DNA of 35,194 nucleotides from an uncultured archaeon (GCA_902384675.1 CABMCT010000011.1:1-35194); one strand, 5' to 3'; shown: positions 15,988-25,050, counted from the first letter of the stretch. Made by a program: numbers and translations. Notes: generated by a model not told the origin, from the letters alone.

Positions 15988-16008
15988 TCCCTTCCCCTGC
16001 ATGCTATT

Positions 16009-16530
16009 CTATTTGTTTATTTTCCCGAGCTCGTCCTTAAGGGAATTAAGCTCCGAGCGAAGGTCGATCAAATCGTCAGAAACCACGCCCGTGGAGAGAT
16101 CTATTTCAGGGGCGTGCAGGCCTTCCGGCGCAGCAAGTTTTGATTCTATTTCTTCTATATCCGCATCGATTTTATTAAGTGCCGATTCCATCCGTGATAT
16201 GGCCTCTGATTTTAATTTTTCTGCTTTTGCCAGAAGCGAAATAGTATCCGCTATTACTTTCATGTCTCCTTTTGACTCTGAAAGCTTTGCCCCGATTGCC
16301 GCATGCTCTTCGACTTTGACAAAGAGCTCGGTATCCAAAGACTGGGGCGCAGCGCTTTTTATTTCAGCCGATTTTTGTGGCTGCCTTGCAGAAGATATCA
16401 AAGAAGAGTTATTTGAAACCCCCTTCTTCATAAGGGAAACCGGCTCTTCAAAGGATTCGTCAGAATCAATATCCATACCCACAACTGCGCGCAGCTTATC
16501 GATTTCTGCGTCGGTGATTTTTTCTTCCAT
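16009..16530 (-). CDS. Coiled-coil protein of unknown function, 173 aa
   Basis: A charged, helical protein with an acidic N-terminus (ITDAEIDKLRAVVGMDIDSD), a Ser/Ala/Gln-rich linker, and long coiled-coil segments (LLAKAEKLKSEAISRMESAL and LIDLRSELNSLKDELGKINK). It has no membrane segment or enzyme motif. Its 3' end converges on the tRNA-Leu gene only 7 bases away. TATA-like sequences lie at 16540-16567. Together with the 14659 gene this makes two coiled-coil proteins flanking the tRNA/repeat region; any relation is unproven. Confidence 0.65.
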   Translation of the reverse strand: MEEKITDAEIDKLRAVVGMDIDSDESFEEPVSLMKKGVSNNSSLISSARQPQKSAEIKSAAPQSLDTELFVKVEEHAAIGAKLSESKGDMKVIADTISLLAKAEKLKSEAISRMESALNKIDADIEEIESKLAAPEGLHAPEIDLSTGVVSDDLIDLRSELNSLKDELGKINK

Positions 16531-16710
16531 AAGTTCCAGTATTAATATATATGCACTTTACTATATAATCTTTTACTCGCGTTGCTTAAATGAGAACTTT
16601 TTCGTGACAAATATCTAAGTTTTAAATCTTTGAATGATAAAGTTGTCATGAAACCGCTGCAATAGTTTTATGCTCCGCTCGTGCAAAAGCTGCACCATCG
16701 AAAGTTTTGC

Positions 16711-16782
16711 GGACCTATAGTCTAATGGATAGGACACGGCCCTGCGGAGGCCGAAATCCGGGTTCGAGCCCCGGTAGGTTCG
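16711..16782 (+). tRNA. tRNA-Arg (anticodon GCG)
   Basis: Acceptor GGACCTA pairs with TAGGTTC (one G-T). D arm GTCT...GGAC. Anticodon arm CGGCC-CTGCGGA-GGCCG gives anticodon GCG (Arg, CGC). T arm CCGGG-TTCGAGC-CCCGG. Discriminator G, no encoded CCA, no intron. AGTTTTATGC about 40 bases upstream may be its TATA box. The 16531-16710 spacer holds this promoter, a GTGCA/TGCAC hairpin and no other gene. Confidence 0.93.
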
Positions 16783-16818
16783 TTTCTAACTATTTGCACA
16801 GATTAAGGCTGTCAGACT

Positions 16819-17709
16819 TTATTTGGTTATTACAACAGCTTTATCAAGAACAATTACCGTATGCTCTGCCTGTGAAATACAACCTCCCGCAACCTCTTTC
16901 AGCGGCGGATATGCATGCAGGCCGCCAAGAGATACGAGTTCTTTTAAGCCGTTTTCCCGCAACATTCCCTTTGGCTCTTTGAGCCAGCGGCTTGCAAAAG
17001 GCAGCCCGTTTATGTTCTTTGCAAATGCCTGGATTTTTCGCGCGCTGCCAGACCGCGGTGAAACGTCTCTGATAAAACTGAAAATCATTGCCCTGCCGGT
17101 ATCTTTTACCTCGCCGGAGCCGTCTGTTGCAAAAGGCTCTATTGCAATCACATCGCCTTCTTCTAAAATATCTCTTGAATGAGTCCTGACATTCGGGATG
17201 CTCGGGGATGCGTGAACTACATACCTTCCAAGATAATGTCCTGTGAGGTTCGTTATCGGGTTAAATCCTGAATTCCTGATAGTATTCTCAATCACTGCCG
17301 AGACTTCAGAAATTTTTATCCCGGGGTTTATAATCGAAATAGCGCTATTGAGTGCGTTTTTCGAAGCATCAAGCAAGGCAATTTTTCTCTTATCGCTTCC
17401 GAGATAGATAGAGGCAGCAGTATCTGCGATATACCCGTCAACATGAACGCCGATATCTATTTTTACAATATCCTCCCTTGAGAAAACCTTTTCGTCATTT
17501 TCAGTCGGCGTGTAATGCGCTGCAATCTCATTGAGCGAAATATTTACAGGAAATGCCAATCCGCCTCCAAGCGACACTATTTCTGATTCTATATTCTGCG
17601 CAGCATCAAGCAGCTTTGCGCCCTCAAAAATCCATTTCTTTGACTTCTCGCGGACAATGGACGCGATTTTTCCCGCCCGGATATAGCAATCAAGAATATG
17701 CGAATCCAT
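16819..17709 (-). CDS. map: Methionine aminopeptidase, type II
   Basis: A protein of 296 residues of the type II class (helical insert present). Metal ligands can be followed: VKIDIGVHVDGYIADTAAS (two Asp), the His of NLTGHYLGRY, the Glu of VIAIEPFAT, and the Glu of SQAEHTVIV near the C-terminus. It removes the initiator Met from nascent proteins. The ORF-track start (GTG 17730) lies inside the TATA box of a divergent promoter. ATG 17707-17709 is correctly placed about 27 bases from that box and is chosen. Confidence 0.95.
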   Translation of the reverse strand: MDSHILDCYIRAGKIASIVREKSKKWIFEGAKLLDAAQNIESEIVSLGGGLAFPVNISLNEIAAHYTPTENDEKVFSREDIVKIDIGVHVDGYIADTAASIYLGSDKRKIALLDASKNALNSAISIINPGIKISEVSAVIENTIRNSGFNPITNLTGHYLGRYVVHASPSIPNVRTHSRDILEEGDVIAIEPFATDGSGEVKDTGRAMIFSFIRDVSPRSGSARKIQAFAKNINGLPFASRWLKEPKGMLRENGLKELVSLGGLHAYPPLKEVAGGCISQAEHTVIVLDKAVVITK

Positions 17710-17728
17710 ACAGCTAACGAATTGCACC

Positions 17729-17744
17729 AATATTTATAAATATT
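17729..17744. promoter_or_regulatory. Perfectly palindromic TATA element shared by map and the lamin-tail gene
   Basis: AATATTTATAAATATT is its own reverse complement. Its centre is about 27 bases from the map start (17709) and about 26 bases from the ATG at 17763 on the other strand. Neither gene has a Shine-Dalgarno. One TATA element could therefore serve two leaderless genes. Confidence 0.6.
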
Positions 17745-17762
17745 CCATTTCTTAATGTTTTT

Positions 17763-19397
17763 ATGAATCGCGGTGCGCTGTCATTCGTTTTTATTCTTCT
17801 TTTTTCTCCGCTGGCAAGCGCAGCAATTTCCATAAATGAAATAATGTACGATCCTGTGCAGGACGACAATTACAATGAATGGATTGAAATTTACAACAAC
17901 GGAACAGATGCGATATCGCTTGAAAACTGGAGCCTGTGCGACAAGAAAATTATGGGTGGATATGTTAATAGAAGCGGGGCAATACAGCGAAATTCGTCGC
18001 TTTCCATTCCGGCCACGGGCTTTGGATTGATAACAGACGGCGGAAGCGGCACAGAAGTGTATGAAAATTTCAATGTTTCGGAAAACTCGGTTGCATTTCA
18101 TGTAGATGCTTCGTCTCTTTGCAATGGAGCGCTTCCGAACACCAATGAAAAATCACTCGTGCTAAAAGACTCTGGAGGGACCTTAATAGATAATATAACT
18201 TATTCGCCAACTTGGGGTGCAAACGGCAACGGCAAAACTCTGGAGCGAAATGCATCAGGATGGTTTGAAAGCACCCGTATAGGCGGCACTCCGGGTGCGG
18301 CAAATAGCATTTTGTTTTCCGGGGCTCCTTTAAATCAAACACCGAATGAAACACAAAATATAACCGACAACAACGAAGCTTCCAATGCCATTCAAAACCA
18401 GGAATATCCGAAAGCCCCGGACATTGAAATAATGAGTGCGCCTTTGAACCTGAAGTTCGGCGACTATTCTTCAATCCATGCGAAATTTAATTCGGGAAGC
18501 AGAAGTTTTGGAACAGCACGATTTGTAGCATATATCTACAAGCCATCGTGGATAACAAAAGACCTGTCGATAAATGAAACAACGTTGCGCAATTCACCCT
18601 ACAATTCGGGCGCTGCTGCAGAAATTTTTGGTATTGAAGCGAACCAAACAACTCATATTGTTCTTCCGGTTTTTGTAAAATGCAACGACGGGGCGTACGC
18701 CAATGCAACATACACTGCCAGGGTACGGGCATATGAATACGCCGGAGGAGAATGGAAAGCGATTGCCGATGTCGATAAAGAGATGTTTGTTTCCGGGGAA
18801 AATGAAATCTGCAAAAAAGAAACAATAAAAGAAACAGTTTACGCCAACAATGCCTCCGATAAAACCTGCGCTGAAAAAATAAAAATTCTCCACCAAAATG
18901 CGCTTGAAATAAATGCAACATATCCTGAAATTGTCTTCATAGGGGAGAATTTTACTACAACTGTTTTTCTTAAGAATAATGAAAATGTTACGCGAGACCT
19001 TGAAATATACTCCTATATTTATGAGCATTCCCAGGTAATGTCAAGCGGCTTTGACGGCCGGGATTGGAGGAATGTAAGAGCGGCAAACAGCAGAAAGGTT
19101 TCAATCGCGCCGGAAAACCGGACAACGATAGAACTATCGAGCCGCGCAAGAGAAAATGCCAGCGCAGAAAAATATACTTATAAAATTCGCATTGATGATT
19201 TAAACGATGATAAAAATTCGGAAGAAAGAATTTATCTGATTGATGTGGCGGCGCAAAGCCCGGGAAACAAAACTGAAAATTATGAAATCGAAAACATTTC
19301 AGGCGAAAACAAAATTACCGGCGCCATAACTGCAGAAAGCCCGAAGCTTTCATTCTGGGACCGTATCATTTATACAATCAAGGCATGGCTGGAATGA
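17763..19397 (+). CDS. Secreted protein with N-terminal lamin-tail domain
   Basis: A 544-residue protein with a Sec-type signal peptide (SFVFILLFSPLASA), directly followed by a lamin-tail domain (ISINEIMYDP, then EWIEIYNNGTDAISLENWSL and GTPGAANS) to about residue 180. The rest is beta-rich, with about a dozen or more N-X-S/T sequons suggesting a glycosylated cell-surface protein, and ends in an amphipathic KLSFWDRIIYTIKAWLE helix. Lamin-tail domains occur on bacterial and archaeal surface proteins and nucleases; no nuclease motif is visible here. Role inferred as surface or matrix interaction. Confidence 0.8.
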   Translation: MNRGALSFVFILLFSPLASAAISINEIMYDPVQDDNYNEWIEIYNNGTDAISLENWSLCDKKIMGGYVNRSGAIQRNSSLSIPATGFGLITDGGSGTEVYENFNVSENSVAFHVDASSLCNGALPNTNEKSLVLKDSGGTLIDNITYSPTWGANGNGKTLERNASGWFESTRIGGTPGAANSILFSGAPLNQTPNETQNITDNNEASNAIQNQEYPKAPDIEIMSAPLNLKFGDYSSIHAKFNSGSRSFGTARFVAYIYKPSWITKDLSINETTLRNSPYNSGAAAEIFGIEANQTTHIVLPVFVKCNDGAYANATYTARVRAYEYAGGEWKAIADVDKEMFVSGENEICKKETIKETVYANNASDKTCAEKIKILHQNALEINATYPEIVFIGENFTTTVFLKNNENVTRDLEIYSYIYEHSQVMSSGFDGRDWRNVRAANSRKVSIAPENRTTIELSSRARENASAEKYTYKIRIDDLNDDKNSEERIYLIDVAAQSPGNKTENYEIENISGENKITGAITAESPKLSFWDRIIYTIKAWLE

Positions 19398-19490
19398 GAT
19401 GCATTCTTCAAAAATCCGCAGGAAAGCGGATTTATGGGATGTTCCTTTTTAAAGATGCAAAAGTATATAATAAATACAAAGGCGTAAAAA

Positions 19491-20717
19491 ATGAGATTTG
19501 AAGACTTGAACCTAAAACCGCTTATTCTAAAAAAAATTAGAGAAGAAGGATTTTTGGAACCAACAGAAATACAGCAAAAATGCATCCCTGAAATTAAAAA
19601 AGGACGAGATGTTGTTGGGCAGGCAATGACCGGCTCAGGCAAAACTGTAGCGTTTAGCATACCGGTTATAGAAGCAGTCATACCGGGCAGGGGAGTGCAG
19701 GCACTTGTCCTGACTCCTACAAGGGAATTATGCGTGCAGGTATGCGATACTTTCCATACGTTCGGGAAAGCGCTGGGTGTGAATGCTACTGCCATATACG
19801 GCGGAACCGGCATGGAGCAGCAATACAGTGCACTCAAAAGAGCAGATGTCGTTGTTGCAACCCCGGGAAGGCTTCTTGACCACATGCGCAGGAATTCTAT
19901 AAACCTTTCAAGGCTGAAATTTCTTGTGCTGGATGAAATGGACAAGATGCTTGATATGGGCTTTATTGATGATGTCGATACAATTATCAGAAATGTCCCA
20001 AAAAGCAGGCAGACCATGCTTTTCAGTGCAACAATGCCTGAAAGCATACATTCGCTGATTAGCCGATATCTCCAGTCACCAGTGATTCTAAAGGCGCAGG
20101 CAAAAGTGGACAAAAGCCTTCTTAAGCAGATTTACTATGTCGTGGAACAGCACGAAAAATTCTCGCTTCTTGTGCATCTCCTGACTCACAAAACATCAGG
20201 GTTTGCAATGGTGTTTTGCGGAACAAGGCACCAGGTTGACGCGATAACAAGAAACCTGCAGAAAAACGGGATAAATTCCATGGCAATACACGGCGGGCTG
20301 ACGCAGAACAGGCGGATGCACGCGCTCAATTCCCTGAAAAGCGCAGATATTGATGTGCTTGTTGCAACAGATGTGGCGGCGCGTGGCCTCGATATAAAGA
20401 ACGTGACGCATGTTTACAACTTCGATGCACCAAAGACTCCTGAAGAATATACTCACAGGGTTGGCAGGACTGCTCGCGCAGGAAAAGCCGGCGATGCGAT
20501 AACGCTGCTTGCTCATCGCGATTTTGAGAACTTCGACCGCGTCTTAAGGGATAGGACAATAGAGGTAAAAAAAGAAGAGCTCCCGGACTTCAAAAGAATC
20601 CCGTTCAGGGCACGCGAAGAGGGCCGGTTTGCAAGAGGAGGGCATAGCGGTGCAAGGCCACGAAGAAGTTTTGGTGCGCAAAGATTCCCGAAAAGGGAAA
20701 GATGGAGAGACGGATAA
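19491..20717 (+). CDS. DEAD-box-family RNA helicase (DEMD variant)
   Basis: A protein of 408 residues with the ordered SF2 motifs: Q motif (EPTEIQQKCIP), AMTGSGKT (I), PTRELC (Ia), VLDEMDKMLDMGF (II), SAT (III), ATDVAARGLDIKN (V), HRVGRTARAG (VI). Motif II reads DEMD rather than DEAD, keeping the DE pair that binds Mg-ATP. A basic, Arg/Gly-rich tail (RGGHSGARPRRSFG) follows the core and probably binds RNA. It unwinds RNA in ribosome assembly or decay; the exact role is unknown. AGTATATAATA lies about 25 bases before the ATG. Confidence 0.95.
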   Translation: MRFEDLNLKPLILKKIREEGFLEPTEIQQKCIPEIKKGRDVVGQAMTGSGKTVAFSIPVIEAVIPGRGVQALVLTPTRELCVQVCDTFHTFGKALGVNATAIYGGTGMEQQYSALKRADVVVATPGRLLDHMRRNSINLSRLKFLVLDEMDKMLDMGFIDDVDTIIRNVPKSRQTMLFSATMPESIHSLISRYLQSPVILKAQAKVDKSLLKQIYYVVEQHEKFSLLVHLLTHKTSGFAMVFCGTRHQVDAITRNLQKNGINSMAIHGGLTQNRRMHALNSLKSADIDVLVATDVAARGLDIKNVTHVYNFDAPKTPEEYTHRVGRTARAGKAGDAITLLAHRDFENFDRVLRDRTIEVKKEELPDFKRIPFRAREEGRFARGGHSGARPRRSFGAQRFPKRERWRDG

Positions 20718-20721
20718 TCAG

Positions 20722-21369
20722 TTAATTCTGTTTTGAGCGGTAAGTCTTATTTGGCTCGTGTTCCTGCGATGCAACCGCTTTCTCGCACATATATCCAGAT
20801 ATTCCTTCAAACATAGGCTTTGACAGGACAATAAGATATCCAAGAGTTAGAAAGATGCCAAAAATTGCCAAAAGATTATTTCTGATAGAATCCGCGATTG
20901 TAAAAAGTGCAATATTCCCCGTGCCTGCGTTCGCTATAAGCGTTATATTAGCAGCAGTCCAGAAAAAAACAGCGGTGCCAAGCGCTCCTGCAAAGGGAGA
21001 AAGAACAAGACGCACTCCGTGCTGCCTTTTTGAGCAGTACGTTATAAAAGAAGTCAGGAGGAATATAAGGAAAAAAACATCCACGTTTGCAAGAAGAAAC
21101 CCGCGTATTCCTGCAAGTATTGCGCTTGCGGTCTCGCGCGCAAAGTAATCCAGCACTAAAATTCCTATGCCAAGAAACGCAAGAGAAAACAGTGCGGAAA
21201 GAATAGTCCCTGTAACGCCAAAAGTATCATAATACCATTCGCTGCCTCTTTCTTTTGCTTTTTTCTCCAAGGCTCCCGTATTCCAAATATAGTTTAAGTC
21301 TTCCTTAGTTGGCTTTTTTTCTAAAACTCTTTGCGTGGAGTCTATTTTGCGCGATTTATGTTTCAGCAT
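20722..21369 (-). CDS. Membrane protein of unknown function, 215 aa
   Basis: A charged N-terminal 45 residues is followed by about four membrane segments (ILSALFSLAFLGIGILVL, VFFLIFLLTSFITY, LGTAVFFWTAANITLIA, NLLAIFGIFLTLGYLIVL) and a polar C-terminus. Not recognised. It converges on the helicase gene with only 4 bases between stops. A CATATAAG-like TATA box lies about 30 bases upstream. Confidence 0.65.
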   Translation of the reverse strand: MLKHKSRKIDSTQRVLEKKPTKEDLNYIWNTGALEKKAKERGSEWYYDTFGVTGTILSALFSLAFLGIGILVLDYFARETASAILAGIRGFLLANVDVFFLIFLLTSFITYCSKRQHGVRLVLSPFAGALGTAVFFWTAANITLIANAGTGNIALFTIADSIRNNLLAIFGIFLTLGYLIVLSKPMFEGISGYMCEKAVASQEHEPNKTYRSKQN

Positions 21370-21481
21370 GATTGGTTATTTAGCAGAACGGCTTATATGA
21401 TAATTGCGAAGAAAAATGTTGGGTTAGACGGGTGACGAAGTGGAAAATGAGTGAAAATAGATAAGTTATTTTCCTGGAAAG

Positions 21482-24025
21482 TTACTTCCTCCCCCACCCA
21501 CTCAACCCCTTCTGCTTTGCCTTGCCGAGCAAATCGTCCTCAGTAACCCCAAAAATATGAAGCACCCGCAATGCAGCAGGTACAATCTGATTATTGATAT
21601 AATACTCAGGGTCGTAGTTCTTTGCGTATTCAATCAATTCTGCCCTATCGCTAATAGAGCCCGTGCCTTTTGTTATAACATACTCAATTGTCTCACCGGG
21701 CAGGATTTCTTTTCCCCGCGCAACTGCTTTTTTCACTGCAGCAACATGCGGCCCTATCTGGACATAATTCTTCAATTGTCGCGTCAATTGCGTATATATC
21801 CGCAGTTCCTTCATGTCCACTTTCTCTGTCTTTATCTCTATAACAATTTTTTTGACAAGCTCGACTGCCTCTTTCTGCCTTTTATTTAGCACAAGCTCAA
21901 GCACTTTTTCCTGCGTGTCCTTTGCTAACTTGGACCAATCACGGCGCACTTTCTCAAAGCCGCGGATTATGACATTTCCTTCTTTGTCAATTAGGGCGTA
22001 TCTTTTCTTTGCCCCGCCTTCTCCGACTTTTCTTGAGACAAATATCCCGCGCACATAAATTCCCTGGAAATCAAGCTCGATTATTCCTGGCAATTCTGCA
22101 TTGACTTTTTTGAGGAACTCTTTTGCAGTTGATTCTATGTCCTTTTCAATATGCAAAAATACAGAGTCAGTATCCCCGTAAAGCACCTCAAAGCCTGCCT
22201 CCTCTGCCATGCTTATGACTCTCTGGATATAATGCCTTGCAAAAGCAGTAACAGCAGAAGCGCAAGCCCGGTTATACCAGCGCGAGCCTGCAAAGCCCAG
22301 ATAGCCGTACATGGCGTTGCTGACTGTTTTTACTGCAAACTGGCGCGCATTAAGCTCATGATATTCTTTGCTTTTTTTGTCAAGTGTCTTCATCTTTTGC
22401 TTGAGGGATTTTCTTTCCTCAAAAAGCTCGACAAGAATCTCGGGAATAAACCCGCGGTTTTTTGTGCAGAAATAATTATCACTTCCTGGAACTCTGTTTT
22501 CTTCCTTGTCTTTGCAGCAGGGGCAGTTAAGCGTATGCGGGTCGACGTTGTGTGTGACAATAATGCTCGGGTACAGTCCCCTGAAATCAAAAACAGCAAT
22601 GCTCTCGTGCAGCCCTGCTCTTGGCTCCTTGACAAACCCGCCGGCGTATTGCTCCATTCCCTTCCGCTCACCGATTTCGTCGTAAGACGGCTTGTTCGGG
22701 ACAACGATATTCATCTGCGACGCTTTTTTCATTGCATAGCTTTCAACCAGCTGTCCGTAAGTCATCCGCGATGCATCCCCCGGCAACTGAGAAGTAAGCT
22801 TTGAGAGCGCAAAAATGTTCGGGGTTATCCGTTCTGCAAGCTTTAATGTCAACAAAGAATCCTGCATGCAGTAGCCTGCCAGTTCATACAGTTTTCTCTT
22901 ATTTACCCATGCGTCTTTCATCTGGTCCCATGTGAATCCTTTCTTCCCTTCGCCAAGAATCTCCATTGCAACATTATCGAGAGTCAGGGTTTCAGAACTC
23001 ATTGCCGGGGACATAACTCTTGCGACAAAGTTGAACAGGTCTATATGAGGCATGCCTTTTACCATTGCTGCTTTTATGCGCCCTTTTTTCTGGAACCTTA
23101 GAGGCTTTCCGTCACGGCCTGCAATCATTTTTTGTTTTAAGTCTTTTGAGCGCGCATCAAGCACTGCAAAATCAAAAGCATCGCCGTTGTATGTGATTAT
23201 AAAATCAGGATCCTGTGCAACTATTTCTGAGGAAAGCGTTGCTATAAGCTCCTTTTCGGATTTGACAAAAATTTCTTTTTCAAATCCGTTCTTCTCATAG
23301 CTTATGACCTTTGCATAACCGCCTGTTGCAGCAATGCTTGCCATGATAATTTTTAGTTTCTTGTCCTCCTCTATTGTCTCAAGATCGAATGCAGCCATTT
23401 TATGGCCGTTGTACAAATCGCCCTTTTTTGAGGCAGCAACATTTTTTGAAACAATTAAAATATCCGAGGAATATCCGAACCTGTCCTCATTTTCTTTTTT
23501 TGAAATTTCAGTTCCCTCGGCAGAAACCCATGAAAGCGGCGAAAATCCCCTGTCAAAAAAATATCTCTTGTAAAACGGAATGTCGTATTCCCGCACGCCT
23601 GATATGTATTTTGCGGTTGCGGAAGAATCATGAACCGCGGATTTCAAATAAGGTATGTGCGCAGGAATATTTGCAGTGACTTTAAGAAGAGTTATTTTGT
23701 CCGCCCCGATTTTTTTCTCAATAAATTCAGCAGACTTTACTGTAATTTCATCATCGGCAAAAGAGTTTTCCTCCCCGCCGTTGCCTGTTTCATCAGACAC
23801 TTTTTCCGGGCTTCCCAGCACCTTTATTTTCTCTATGTTTTTTTTCAGGGTGTTAAGCTCATCCTGCTTTATGCCTGGCTTTGGCACAACATAGAAATAC
23901 GGAAAAAATGAGCCGTCAAGAATTATGGCTGACTTTCCCTCATGCGTTCTTCCATACAGCCTTACAAACGGCTTTCCTTCGCGCACAACATAGTCTGCAT
24001 CGTTTATGAAAACATCAATATTCAT
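21482..24025 (-). CDS. polB: Family B DNA polymerase
   Basis: A protein of 847 residues. The exonuclease motifs are FDLETIEE (Exo I, about residue 213) and YNGDAFDFAVLDARS (Exo II). The polymerase motifs are DFRGLYPSIIVTHN (A), the Kx3NSxYG-type segment VKTVSNAMYGYLG (B), and YGDTDSVFL (C), with the thumb ending near GRK. Proofreading and synthesis centres are both intact and no intein is seen. Together with DP2 the window shows the PolB + PolD pair common in non-crenarchaeal archaea. The TATA box (ATTAAATAAT, minus sense, about 24047-24056) lies inside the loop of repeat element B. Confidence 0.97.
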   Translation of the reverse strand: MNIDVFINDADYVVREGKPFVRLYGRTHEGKSAIILDGSFFPYFYVVPKPGIKQDELNTLKKNIEKIKVLGSPEKVSDETGNGGEENSFADDEITVKSAEFIEKKIGADKITLLKVTANIPAHIPYLKSAVHDSSATAKYISGVREYDIPFYKRYFFDRGFSPLSWVSAEGTEISKKENEDRFGYSSDILIVSKNVAASKKGDLYNGHKMAAFDLETIEEDKKLKIIMASIAATGGYAKVISYEKNGFEKEIFVKSEKELIATLSSEIVAQDPDFIITYNGDAFDFAVLDARSKDLKQKMIAGRDGKPLRFQKKGRIKAAMVKGMPHIDLFNFVARVMSPAMSSETLTLDNVAMEILGEGKKGFTWDQMKDAWVNKRKLYELAGYCMQDSLLTLKLAERITPNIFALSKLTSQLPGDASRMTYGQLVESYAMKKASQMNIVVPNKPSYDEIGERKGMEQYAGGFVKEPRAGLHESIAVFDFRGLYPSIIVTHNVDPHTLNCPCCKDKEENRVPGSDNYFCTKNRGFIPEILVELFEERKSLKQKMKTLDKKSKEYHELNARQFAVKTVSNAMYGYLGFAGSRWYNRACASAVTAFARHYIQRVISMAEEAGFEVLYGDTDSVFLHIEKDIESTAKEFLKKVNAELPGIIELDFQGIYVRGIFVSRKVGEGGAKKRYALIDKEGNVIIRGFEKVRRDWSKLAKDTQEKVLELVLNKRQKEAVELVKKIVIEIKTEKVDMKELRIYTQLTRQLKNYVQIGPHVAAVKKAVARGKEILPGETIEYVITKGTGSISDRAELIEYAKNYDPEYYINNQIVPAALRVLHIFGVTEDDLLGKAKQKGLSGWGRK

Positions 24026-24032
24026 AATACTA

Positions 24033-24190
24033 TATTCAATTGCACATTATTTAATAGTTATGATATCGGCGATTGAATAAATCTTGGAAGTTCTTTACGA
24101 ACTTCCAAGATTTCCAACCCGGAGCAGTTGGCGAATGGTTGGAAATTGCGAATTTAAGCACATATTAGATATTTATCAATTCTTAAATTC
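24033..24190 (+). repeat. Structured intergenic element B
   Basis: Stem 1: TATTCAATTGC (24033-24043) with GCGATTGAATA (24069-24079). A perfect 13-bp hairpin follows, ATCTTGGAAGTTC/GAACTTCCAAGAT (24081-24111). Stem 2: TTTCCAACC (24111-24119) with GGTTGGAAA (24137-24145). Stem 3: GAATTTAAG (24150-24158) with CTTAAATTC (24182-24190). Order and sequence blocks match element A (GCACAT after stem 1; GCGAATTYAAGC before loop 3). The element fills the gap between polB and the GGGP synthase gene, and its first loop carries the polB TATA box. Confidence 0.65.
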
Positions 24191-24239
24191 AGAGTATTTG
24201 CTTTTGAAGAAATAAATAAGGAGACAAATGCATAGAAAA

Positions 24240-24998
24240 TTATTCGCGATGTATTGCTTTGGCAAATTCCTGTGTGCGCAGAAGTGGCTCGGCTGCATCC
24301 TCTATTTTTGTGCCGATATGAATGCAGTCTGCTCCGGCTTCAATTAAGGCGCGGGCCTGCTCCGGGGTTTTGACTCCCCCGGCGATTACTATAACCATAT
24401 CCGTTGCCTTTCGTATTGCGCTGACAATCTCAAGCGGCACATGTACCGGGGCCCCGGAGCCGGATTCAAGAATTATAAACCTCATCCCGAGGCATTCTGC
24501 GGCCTGTGCATAAGCAACTGCGGCCTGGGGCTTGTCGCGCGGAATCAAGTTAGCCTCACTCACCCATCCTACGGTCTGCCCGGGCTCAAATATTAAGTAT
24601 GCTGTCGGAATTGCTTCGATTTTATGCTTCTTGATAAACTCCGCACCCAAAGTCTGTGCCCCGGAAATCCAGTAGGCGTTCTCTGAATTCAGGACGCTCA
24701 TAAAATAAATCGAATCCGCATATTTAGTGAGCGCGCTTGCATTTCCTGTAAAAAGATGCAACGGAACCGGGCATGTCTCTTTAATCGCTTTCCCGCAGAT
24801 ATTTATGAGCGCCTCTGTACCCATGGAGCCGCCAAGCATTATGATATCAGCGCCTCCTTTATGAAGCATCTGCGCCAGCTCAACTGTTTTCTCCGGCGCA
24901 TATTTTCCCGGGTCAAGGAGCCCCATAAAGACGCCTTTACCCTGCGCCCTGATATCGCGGATATATTTCTCGACATTGCCTTTGAAACTATTGTTCAT
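24240..24998 (-). CDS. Geranylgeranylglyceryl phosphate synthase
   Basis: A 252-residue TIM-barrel prenyltransferase. Family marks in order: KGVFMGLLDPGKYAPEKT, DIIMLGGSMGT, PLHLFTGNASALTKYADSIY, YLIFEPGQTVGWV, FIILESGSGAP, IAGGVKTPEQAR and GADCIHIGTKIED. It joins geranylgeranyl diphosphate to sn-glycerol-1-phosphate, the first committed step of archaeal ether lipid synthesis. Some reduced DPANN lineages lack this gene, so its presence suggests at least partial lipid autonomy. Its ATG is 52 bases from a divergent SDR gene with a shared TATA box. Confidence 0.95.
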   Translation of the reverse strand: MNNSFKGNVEKYIRDIRAQGKGVFMGLLDPGKYAPEKTVELAQMLHKGGADIIMLGGSMGTEALINICGKAIKETCPVPLHLFTGNASALTKYADSIYFMSVLNSENAYWISGAQTLGAEFIKKHKIEAIPTAYLIFEPGQTVGWVSEANLIPRDKPQAAVAYAQAAECLGMRFIILESGSGAPVHVPLEIVSAIRKATDMVIVIAGGVKTPEQARALIEAGADCIHIGTKIEDAAEPLLRTQEFAKAIHRE

Positions 24999-25020
24999 AA
25001 AATCTTTGTTGGTGAAGAAG

Positions 25021-25030
25021 GTTTAAAAAA
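25021..25030. promoter_or_regulatory. Central TATA-like box between the GGGP synthase and SDR genes
   Basis: GTTTAAAAAA lies in the middle of the 52-base spacer, about 27 bases from ATG 24998 (minus) and about 26 from ATG 25051 (plus). No Shine-Dalgarno is present on either side. Confidence 0.5.
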
Positions 25031-25050
25031 GAGCATTTACAATAAATTAT

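Larger units (their letters stand above)
15713..16001 (+). tRNA. tRNA-Leu (anticodon CAA) with two introns
   Basis: Acceptor GCAGGGG, TA, D arm GCC...GGC, anticodon stem GTGGA/TCCAC with loop CTCAAGA (anticodon CAA), a long variable arm as expected for Leu, and T arm GAGGG-TTCAAAT. The matching 3' strands CCCTT and CCCCTGC plus discriminator A occur only after a large second insertion. Mature length would be 84 bases with a perfect 7-bp acceptor and a full T stem (one G-T). TATAAAAAG at 15671 lies about 40 bases upstream. CCA is not encoded. Confidence 0.88.

Noticed and set aside
15941-16618. 225-aa plus-strand ORF over the tRNA-Leu 3' end and the coiled-coil gene
   Set aside because: It is Ser/Ile-rich, antisense to a charged coiled-coil protein and overlaps a tRNA exon; a shadow.
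19370-20113. 247-aa minus-strand ORF opposite the helicase
   Set aside because: It lies wholly antisense to a well-conserved helicase and has no recognisable family or promoter; a shadow frame.
10684-24025. Inteins in DP2 or PolB
   Set aside because: The NCDGDED, GLYPSII and YGDTDS blocks are uninterrupted and both proteins have normal length.
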